A stretch of DNA of 11,264 nucleotides from UMGS1649 sp964481385. GTDB lineage: Bacteria > Bacillota > Clostridia > TANB77 > CAG-465. The number at the start of each line of letters is the position of its first letter. Position 1 is the stretch's first letter. Position numbers and translations under genes: made by a program. The notes under the pieces are model-generated. The model saw nothing but the letters and a program-made list of their open reading frames with translations. It searched no databases and was not told where the DNA came from. The stretch covers positions 1-11,264 of the forward strand of contig CAYZTN010000041.1 in the NCBI GenBank assembly GCA_964481385.1, given 5' to 3'. Below, in pieces: positions 6,745 to 11,264 of this stretch.

Positions 6745-8133
6745 ATGAAAAAAGAGTTTAAAAGTATTTTAAAACATAAAAAAATAATATTAATATTGCT
6801 AGTTGTGTTGACATTAGAAATTACAGGCGTAATTTACTCAAAATATTTGATAACTAGAAATTTTAATGTGAAAATTACAACGGCTCCATTTTATTTTGAT
6901 GTAACAACAAATAAAACAAGAGTTGTTTCGAAAAACAATCAATCGGATTTTGAGCTAACTATAAAAAATAATGATGGTACAAATTATAATATACATGATA
7001 CGGAGTATAATATAAGTATATCTAACTCTAAATATGCTTTTTTGGTAGATGGTGAAGCGGTAACAAGCAAAACTATAAAAGGGAATAGTTTAATAGATGA
7101 TGTTATAAAAATAACTTTGGTATCGTCGTCTGGAGCAACATTAAATGACGTTGAAAATGTGGACATAAAAATAATATCTACATATCCATATAAAAAGGAA
7201 TTCAATATAACAGTAGGTGTTGTTGAAAAACAAGCATGGGCGTATGAATATTCGAATAGTTCCAAAACATTTACTACTCCTATAAGTGGTAACTACAAAA
7301 TTGAACTTTGGGGAGCACAAGGAGCTGGTTCTGCTTCTTATGTAGGTGGAAAAGGAGCATATACAAGTGGAAATATCTATCTTGAAGAAGGAACTTTATT
7401 ATATGTTTACGTTGGTGCAAGCAGTTCGAGCACAACAACTAAGGTGTTTAATGGTGGTGGATTAACAAGAAGTTTACCTAATAGTACGTATGCTTATGCT
7501 GGAGGCGGAGCTACAGATATTAGATTAGATAATTCTGGCTGGAATAATTTTGCTTCCCTAAAGTCTAGGATAATGGTAGCAGCAGGCGGAGGAGGAGCAG
7601 TAACGTATGCAGGAAGATATGCGGGAGCTAATGCAGGTGGTTTGAATGGATATTCAGGAAGTGTTAGTTCAACAAATGATGGAAGAGTAGCAACCGGTGG
7701 AACTCAAACTTTAGGTGGTAAAAATGGTTTAGGAAGCAATTCTGGTTTGAGTGATCGTAATTCTTTTGGCGAATCAGTATTTAGCTATGGACAAATGGGT
7801 GGCGGTGGCAATGGATATTATGCGGGAGGCAATGGTGCTCACGGTTCTAACACCATCGGTTCTGGTGCAGGAGGTTCATCGTATATATCAGGTCATAACG
7901 GTTGTGATGCAATAAAAGAGGAATCTACATCGAGTAGCATAATTCATTCTGGTCAAAGTATACATTATAGTGGATATCAATTTACAAATACTACAATGAT
8001 AGATGGTGCTGGATACAAATGGACAACGACAAAAGCTAGTACTTCAACAGGTATGCCACAAAAGAATGGTTCTGGAACAATGATAGGAAATACGGGAAAT
8101 GGTTACGCAAAAATAACTTTTATTGGAGAATAA
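6745..8133 (+). CDS. Glycine-rich surface protein: SipW-type signal, TasA-like region and ALK/LTK GRD-like domain
   Basis: A 462-residue protein with three parts. The N-terminal membrane segment (13-30) is followed by IYSKYLITRNF (30-40), a SipW-type processing region. Residues 46-160 form a beta-rich region opening with APFYFDVTTNKT, like the TasA-like neighbours. From about 164 comes a glycine-rich domain: WAYEYSNSSKTFTTPISGNY then KIELWGAQGAG (185-195), GGKGAYTSG (201-209), LLYVYVGAS (218-226), GGGATDIRL (253-261), SRIMVAAGGGG (274-284), further Gly clusters (352-378) and the closing GNGYAKITFIG (451-461). This order is that of the glycine-rich domain known from ALK/LTK receptors and bacterial surface proteins, where Gly tracts form polyglycine-II helices. 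The start is ATG 6745 with GGGAG (6732-6736); the ATG at 6730 precedes that site. No sortase motif or C-terminal helix is seen, so attachment is likely through the fibre or by adhesion. Confidence 0.82.
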   Translation: MKKEFKSILKHKKIILILLVVLTLEITGVIYSKYLITRNFNVKITTAPFYFDVTTNKTRVVSKNNQSDFELTIKNNDGTNYNIHDTEYNISISNSKYAFLVDGEAVTSKTIKGNSLIDDVIKITLVSSSGATLNDVENVDIKIISTYPYKKEFNITVGVVEKQAWAYEYSNSSKTFTTPISGNYKIELWGAQGAGSASYVGGKGAYTSGNIYLEEGTLLYVYVGASSSSTTTKVFNGGGLTRSLPNSTYAYAGGGATDIRLDNSGWNNFASLKSRIMVAAGGGGAVTYAGRYAGANAGGLNGYSGSVSSTNDGRVATGGTQTLGGKNGLGSNSGLSDRNSFGESVFSYGQMGGGGNGYYAGGNGAHGSNTIGSGAGGSSYISGHNGCDAIKEESTSSSIIHSGQSIHYSGYQFTNTTMIDGAGYKWTTTKASTSTGMPQKNGSGTMIGNTGNGYAKITFIGE

Positions 8134-8257
8134 GAGTACTGGTAAAATATGTCGTGTGAAAAATGTCAGAGATTTTTATCTAATTTTTTTAGTGCTTGAT
8201 TCCTATAAATTGATAATAATTTTGAGTAATATTCGAAAAATTCAGTAAAAAACTCTT

Positions 8258-8295
8258 TATTGGGGAGTGGTTTTGACCAGTCTCCAATATTTTTT
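8258..8295 (+). terminator. Rho-independent terminator of the fibre operon
   Basis: TATTGGGGAGTGGT (8258-8271) pairs with ACCAGTCTCCAATA (8276-8289), with one mismatch and one G-T pair, around loop TTTG, then six Ts (8290-8295). It lies 124 bases after the glycine-rich gene; those bases hold no gene I can support. Confidence 0.85.
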
Positions 8296-8351
8296 ATTTG
8301 GGACATTTTCTCATGCCTTTCATACTAAAAGTTGACATAGCGCTGGATAAA

Positions 8352-8380
8352 TTGACATTTAAATTAAATGGTGATAAAAT
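8352..8380 (+). promoter_or_regulatory. Sigma-A promoter of the SLTNR gene pair
   Basis: A consensus TTGACA (8352-8357), a 17-base spacer and TAAAAT (8375-8380, five of six) lie 46 bases before the ATG at 8427 and just after the operon terminator. Another TTGACA at 8332-8337 has no matching -10. The pair is therefore transcribed separately from the fibre operon. Confidence 0.65.
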
Positions 8381-8426
8381 ATATCAAGGTTTGATATTAT
8401 TCTAATACAATTGTAAAGGAGAAAAA

Positions 8427-8828
8427 ATGGAAAAATTTGAACTATTGTATCGCATTTCGGAAGTTAAGAGGAAAGGGGTTATTAGACTATATAAAAAGGC
8501 AGAAAAGAAGTGTTTTAAAAAGAAAAAATGTTCATCTAGAAATATAGATGTAGATCTATTTAAACAGAAGTGTTGTTTGAATAATATGATATATGTTAAT
8601 AGGAGCTTCTTAATTGAGAGTTTAATAAGAAAAACAACGGATCCTCTTGTGGCTATATTAAAACAAGATATGTATAGTAGACTTTTCCTTGACGAAAAAT
8701 TCTTGGAATTTCTTATAAGTGAAAGTCTAACTAACAGGTTATGCAAAGCGTGTCAGTTGAAGGAAGTTCCAGACTGGCTAGTCGAGAAAATTGAAGTGTG
8801 TGCATTAGCATTCATTTTATGTGAATAA
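8427..8828 (+). CDS. Unknown Cys-rich small protein, SLTNR pair member 1
   Basis: I do not recognise this 133-residue protein. It is likely real: a consensus promoter, AAAGGAG five bases before the ATG, and a paralogue next door. The N-terminal third is very basic (KKAEKKCFKKKKCSSRN, 23-39). Eight Cys are present (29, 35, 49, 50, 106, 109, 125, 132), including a CC pair and CKAC, which could bind metal or form disulfides, though no standard zinc-finger spacing is clear. There is no signal peptide or membrane segment, so it is probably cytoplasmic. Its second half, from FLDEKFLEFLISESLTNRL (87-105) through IEVCALAF (122-129), aligns with residues 83-125 of the following gene, centred on a shared SLTNR. 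DNA or RNA binding would fit the basic stretch but is speculation. Confidence 0.6.
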   Translation: MEKFELLYRISEVKRKGVIRLYKKAEKKCFKKKKCSSRNIDVDLFKQKCCLNNMIYVNRSFLIESLIRKTTDPLVAILKQDMYSRLFLDEKFLEFLISESLTNRLCKACQLKEVPDWLVEKIEVCALAFILCE

Positions 8829-8869
8829 GGTTAATATAACAAAATATAATTTTTTGGGAGGAAAATTTA

Positions 8870-9283
8870 ATGTTTAATATTGATTTTCAAAAAGAAAGAA
8901 AAGAAGTACGAAGAACTTATGAGAAGTTTTTCGTAGAACGGTTAAAAATCTTTCTATCCAGTGAGAGATGGATGAGCGAGGAACGACAAAAACAGTTTAA
9001 AGTACTTTGCGATTGCATAGAGTCAAACAAAGAATTTATAGCTAAAAGCTTAGTATCTGATTATCATCTTGACTATTTTGGCCAAATTTCAGAGTTTGGA
9101 TTTGCAACAGAGATTCTTTCGGATCCTATTTTTATCATTATGTTATCTGGTCAGTCATTAACAAATAGGATAGTAGAAGCGTGTGAAAAAGGACAACTTT
9201 ATGATGCTCTTAAATATAGGATAAGACAGTGTATATGGATATATGCTGGTTACATTGACCAAAAATATGATACGTATTATTAA
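8870..9283 (+). CDS. Unknown small protein, SLTNR pair member 2
   Basis: A 137-residue protein that I do not recognise, distant paralogue of the gene before it. The shared part runs from ILSDPIFIIMLSGQSLTNR (82-100) through EACEKGQL (103-110) to RQCIWIYAGY (119-128). Position for position, the hydrophobic pattern, the SLTNR, the Cys in xACxxxxx and a later Cys match. The first 60 residues are charged and helical (KERKEVRRTYEKF, SEERQKQFKVLCDCI) and not clearly similar to member 1. Four Cys (47, 49, 105, 121). No signal peptide or membrane helix. GGGAGG precedes the ATG by eight bases. It starts 41 bases after member 1, is probably on the same transcript, and is followed by a strong terminator. 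The pair may have arisen by duplication and then diverged. Confidence 0.65.
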   Translation: MFNIDFQKERKEVRRTYEKFFVERLKIFLSSERWMSEERQKQFKVLCDCIESNKEFIAKSLVSDYHLDYFGQISEFGFATEILSDPIFIIMLSGQSLTNRIVEACEKGQLYDALKYRIRQCIWIYAGYIDQKYDTYY

Positions 9284-9290
9284 CTTTTGA

Positions 9291-9342
9291 CTCAATAAAA
9301 CAAGCTATTGTTGAGATTTCAGCGATAGCTTGTTTTATTGAG
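9291..9342 (+). terminator. Hairpin with a 23-pair stem, terminator after the SLTNR pair
   Basis: CTCAATAAAACAAGCTATTG and three further bases (9291-9313) pair along their whole length with 9320-9342, with only two G-T pairs, around loop AGATTT. It begins eight bases after the stop codon. The TTTTATT run lies in the descending arm rather than after it, as in many clostridial terminators. The near symmetry would let it act on either strand. Confidence 0.75.
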
Positions 9343-9547
9343 AAACACTATTTAAGTGGAAAGTAGATCATAGATCCTACCTGTGGTACTAAAAAAAGCA
9401 GTAACGATGAACAGATGAATTCCAATGTCATCAGCTTAAGAAAAATTTGAAAAGCAATATCATATAAAGTTTATTTTAGTTTACGCAAACGTCGGACAAA
9501 TAGAGCGCGTTAAGGTACAGATAGCAATACGCCCTTACAGGGCTGAG
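9343..9547. other. Gene-free stretch with hairpin potential, possible structured RNA or element remnant
   Basis: No reading frame with a ribosome binding site is seen. The segment has local pairing: GTAGATC with GATCCTAC (about 9360-9380), GTTT with AAAC near 9480, and GCCCT with AGGGC in GCCCTTACAGGGC (about 9531-9543). TAAGG upstream could instead pair with CCTTA of the same hairpin, an either-or arrangement. It is less AT-rich than its surroundings near 9485-9545 and ends in a clean terminator (9548-9575). A small RNA or the end of a decayed mobile element would fit. No promoter is clear, so this is a weak call. Confidence 0.25.
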
Positions 9548-9575
9548 AAAACTATCCGTTGAACGGATAGTTTTT
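9548..9575. terminator. Bidirectional rho-independent terminator
   Basis: AAAACTATCCGT (9548-9559) pairs perfectly with ACGGATAGTTTT (9563-9574) around loop TGA. On the plus strand it ends in five Ts and ATT. On the minus strand it also ends in four Ts, and it lies 40 bases after the rimI stop. It can serve both the rimI transcript and any plus-strand RNA from 9343-9547. Confidence 0.82.
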
Positions 9576-9615
9576 ATTGATATTGAGAAGAACTAGCTGG
9601 TAGGCCAGTGATTAT

Positions 9616-10041
9616 TTATTTAAAATAAATTAAAGCATCTTCAGCAGGTTCACTATAATAATATTTTCTTCTATCAATGCATTTTAATCCTAAGGAAGTA
9701 TATAAATTTATGGCTGGTAAATTAGAAGCTCTCACTTCTAAAAACATATTTAATTTTTCTGTGTTGTAAGTTTCTAAGTGCTTTAATAACGCTTTGGCTA
9801 TGCCTTTGCGTCTATAACTTGGTTTTGTAGCAATGGATATGATGTCTATGTGGTCAATGCAATTAGAAAAAGCTAGGTATCCAATTGAAATGTTATTTTC
9901 GTAATAAACTAAATATAAAGAATAATTGTTTTTTATGTCGTTTAATATAGTTTGATCACTTAATATTCTGTGCTCTAATGTATTTTCAATTTCAATTATA
10001 TCGATCGCATTATGTGATAACTTTATTTCTTTATTCTCCAT
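9616..10041 (-). CDS. rimI: Ribosomal protein S18 alanine N-acetyltransferase RimI
   Basis: A GNAT-fold enzyme of 141 residues, close to the usual RimI length, that transfers acetyl from acetyl-CoA to the N-terminal Ala of ribosomal protein S18. The acetyl-CoA loop is RRKGIAKALL (77-86) after the strand IDIISIATKP. The C-terminal half has LEVRASNLPAINLYTSLG (101-118), which contains the positions expected for the RimI catalytic pair, Glu102 and Tyr114, and then RRKYYY (124-129). The start is ATG 10041: AAAGGA lies six bases upstream, inside the end of tsaB, and the reading frame before it overlaps tsaB coding sequence. The gene overlaps tsaB by 11 bases, so translation is probably coupled. 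This clustering with tsaE and tsaB is common in Firmicutes. Other GNAT acetyltransferases are possible in principle, but motif and context fit RimI. Confidence 0.9.
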   Translation of the reverse strand: MENKEIKLSHNAIDIIEIENTLEHRILSDQTILNDIKNNYSLYLVYYENNISIGYLAFSNCIDHIDIISIATKPSYRRKGIAKALLKHLETYNTEKLNMFLEVRASNLPAINLYTSLGLKCIDRRKYYYSEPAEDALIYFK

Positions 10042-10708
10042 GTTTTGTCCTTTCGGCCTCACTAGCTCGAACATAAGTTGCGTCTAAATTTAAATAATCT
10101 TTGAATGTGGAACTACTGGAAGCGAGGCTCAATAATTCTTTTATGTCGAGTACAGTATGTATTTTTGTGTATTTATCTGGAATACATTCAAATATATTTA
10201 AAGTATCGGAGATAACTAATACTTCGTTTTCGCATATATTGTTGTTATTGCATGTTTTTATTATATCTTCTAAAATTTCGCTTAAGTATCTATTTTCTGT
10301 AGTTATAGCAAAAGGAGAGCCGTTTATATACATACCAGCATAAGCTCTATTATTTTTGGCATCAATTAAGCTTACTACAAGTTTGTTGTTTTGTGAGTTA
10401 TCTGCAGAGTGAGTAAGAAGTGTAAGACTATCTATAGTATATATTTTTGCCCCAATTACTTTAGATAGTGCTTTAGCAGTAGCAAGTCCAATTCTTATAC
10501 CAGTAAAAGAACCAGGGCCTGTTGTACAAGCAATACAATCTATATCTTTAATAGTCAAGTTGCATTCTTTTAAAGTTTCGTCTATTAGAGGGAGAAGCTT
10601 TTCAGAATGTGTTACTTCGTTATCTATGCTTTTAACTTTAACTGTGTCTTTTGTTTTAACGCCAACATTTGCTTTTTTTGTTGTTGTATCTATTGCTAAT
10701 ATATTCAT
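10031..10708 (-). CDS. tsaB: tRNA t6A37 threonylcarbamoyl transfer subunit TsaB
   Basis: A 225-residue ASKHA-fold protein that partners TsaD and TsaE in adding threonylcarbamoyl to A37 of tRNAs reading ANN codons. It starts MNILAIDTTTKKANVGV (1-17), the family's first phosphate-binding strand pair. It then has THSEKLLPLI (33-42) and the signature TTGPGSFTGIRIGLATAKAL (62-81), by which TsaB differs from TsaD: it lacks the metal-binding HxxxH of TsaD. The start is ATG 10708, with AAAGGAGAT upstream inside tsaE. It overlaps the tsaE stop in an ATGA arrangement. The C terminus ends RASEAERTKHGE, slightly shorter than in many homologues. TsaB is not catalytic itself but stabilises the TsaD dimer and complex. 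Confidence 0.93.
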   Translation of the reverse strand: MNILAIDTTTKKANVGVKTKDTVKVKSIDNEVTHSEKLLPLIDETLKECNLTIKDIDCIACTTGPGSFTGIRIGLATAKALSKVIGAKIYTIDSLTLLTHSADNSQNNKLVVSLIDAKNNRAYAGMYINGSPFAITTENRYLSEILEDIIKTCNNNNICENEVLVISDTLNIFECIPDKYTKIHTVLDIKELLSLASSSSTFKDYLNLDATYVRASEAERTKHGE

Positions 10709-11148
10709 ACATTATCTCCTTTTGTAATTGTTATAGTTCTTTTATTTTCATTATCATTATCTTTTTTAATATCTACATAAATAGTTGTAGATGGCAAAAT
10801 ATCTTTGATATTTTTTCCCCATTCTAATATACACAAGCCATTTGAAAAATAATCTGTGCCTATTGAATCTACAAAATCTACAGAATCTTGAATTCTATAT
10901 ACGTCAAAGTGGAATATTTTGTTTATGTTGTTTTTTTCTTGTGGCAGTTCATATTCGTTTACTATAGTGAAAGTAGGGCTACAAACTACATTTTGTATAT
11001 TGAAAAATTCAGCTATGCCGTACATAAATCTTGTTTTGCCAGCACCAAGTTCGCCAGATAATACTACGATATCATTTTTATTTAAACTAGAAGCAAAATC
11101 TGCTGCTAATTTCAAAGTTTCTGCTTCAGAATTTGTTATATATATCAT
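10705..11148 (-). CDS. tsaE: tRNA t6A37 biosynthesis ATPase TsaE
   Basis: A P-loop ATPase of 147 residues that cycles the TsaB-TsaD complex between rounds of t6A formation. Walker A GELGAGKT (32-39), SPTFTIVNEYE (57-67), HFDVYR (80-85) and the late LEWG (108-111) are in family order. I chose ATG 11148 (MIYITNSEAETLKL). The promoter places the transcript start near 11158, so the more distant ATG at 11160 and the longest frame from 11205 would lie before the RNA begins, and GGTGA stands five bases before 11148. The leader is then only about ten bases. First gene of tsaE-tsaB-rimI. tsaD, often next in such clusters, is absent here and must be elsewhere. Confidence 0.92.
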   Translation of the reverse strand: MIYITNSEAETLKLAADFASSLNKNDIVVLSGELGAGKTRFMYGIAEFFNIQNVVCSPTFTIVNEYELPQEKNNINKIFHFDVYRIQDSVDFVDSIGTDYFSNGLCILEWGKNIKDILPSTTIYVDIKKDNDNENKRTITITKGDNV

Positions 11149-11164
11149 GAAATTCACCATAATT

Positions 11165-11192
11165 ATTATACATCTAAAGTGTTTTTTGTCAA
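11165..11192 (-). promoter_or_regulatory. Strong sigma-A promoter of tsaE-tsaB-rimI
   Basis: On the minus strand, TTGACA (complement of 11187-11192), a 16-base spacer and TATAAT (complement of 11165-11170) are both perfect hexamers. They predict a transcript start near 11158 and a very short leader. The -35 lies only six bases from the edge of the repeat at 11199. Confidence 0.75.
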
Positions 11193-11198
11193 TGGCTT

Positions 11199-11264
11199 GT
11201 GTCAAACAGAAACGTCCGGGATTGCTGAAAAAGTAGCACTAAATTACAGCCAAAATTTTAAAAT
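11199..11264. repeat. Partial copy of the MITE-like repeat, cut by the right edge
   Basis: GTGTCA (11199-11204) begins a 36-base arm with the same length and order as the arm at 174-209. GAAACGTCCGGGA is at 11209-11221, and GGGATTGCTGAAAAAGT (11218-11234) is identical to the inverted arm at 275-291. The stretch TTTG of the other copies is replaced here by AACA. The following AT-rich sequence (11235-11264) differs from the interior at 210-270, so interiors vary between copies or this is a larger element. No gene is seen in it. Confidence 0.65.

Noticed and set aside
6745..8133. Collagen-like or spore-coat Gly repeat protein
   Set aside because: The glycine is not in Gly-X-Y triplets; the conserved phrases instead match the ALK/LTK-type glycine-rich domain.
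8402..8746. Minus-strand frame opposite the first SLTNR gene
   Set aside because: The plus-strand gene has a promoter, a ribosome binding site and a paralogue; the minus frame has none of these.
10919..11236. Plus-strand frame opposite tsaE
   Set aside because: Antisense to conserved TsaE motifs and without a ribosome binding site.

Overview
The window looks like the chromosome of a low-GC, Gram-positive bacterium of the Clostridia type. The evidence is strong AT bias, AGGAGG-like ribosome binding sites, TTG and GTG starts, U-tailed hairpin terminators, a clostridial-style Lon-like AAA_32 protease, a tsaE-tsaB-rimI cluster and SipW/TasA-type surface-fibre genes. I cannot name a species.

Layout. 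(1) Positions 1-37, minus: the first residues of a response regulator that runs off the left edge. (2) 113-314: a cluster of related inverted repeats, apparently a small non-autonomous (MITE-like) element; another copy of the family begins at 11199 and runs off the right edge. (3) 338-2729, minus: a Lon-like ATP-dependent protease gene split by a one-base frameshift near 2400-2402. (4) 2845-8133, plus: the centre of the window, a seven-gene operon for an extracellular fibre or matrix. The order is SipW-type signal peptidase, major TasA/camelysin-like subunit, hairpin pair, membrane-anchored TasA-like protein, second and third TasA-like subunits, second SipW-type signal peptidase, and a glycine-rich (ALK/LTK GRD-like) surface protein. 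(5) 8258-8295: terminator. (6) 8352-9342: a consensus promoter, two small paralogous proteins of unknown function sharing an SLTNR motif, and a terminator with a 23-pair stem. (7) 9343-9575: a gene-free stretch with hairpin potential, ending in a probably bidirectional terminator. (8) 9616-11148, minus: rimI, tsaB and tsaE, overlapping and driven by a strong promoter.

How the genes fit together. In the central operon, five proteins share an N-terminal membrane segment and four of them carry an SRY/ARY/SKY-type motif after it, as seen in substrates of SipW. Two dedicated Ser-His signal peptidases sit among them. The major subunit has the best ribosome binding site and is followed by strong hairpins, suggesting it is made in excess of the minor subunits. 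The third gene lacks the cleavage motif and may anchor the fibre. The glycine-rich protein would be a non-fibrillar partner or tip. Two tandem Spo0A-like boxes at a 10-bp pitch precede the operon promoter. The tsaE-tsaB-rimI cluster is housekeeping: tRNA t6A synthesis and N-terminal acetylation of ribosomal protein S18.

The most novel-looking parts are the two-peptidase fibre operon ending in an ALK-type glycine-rich protein, and the unrecognised SLTNR gene pair.
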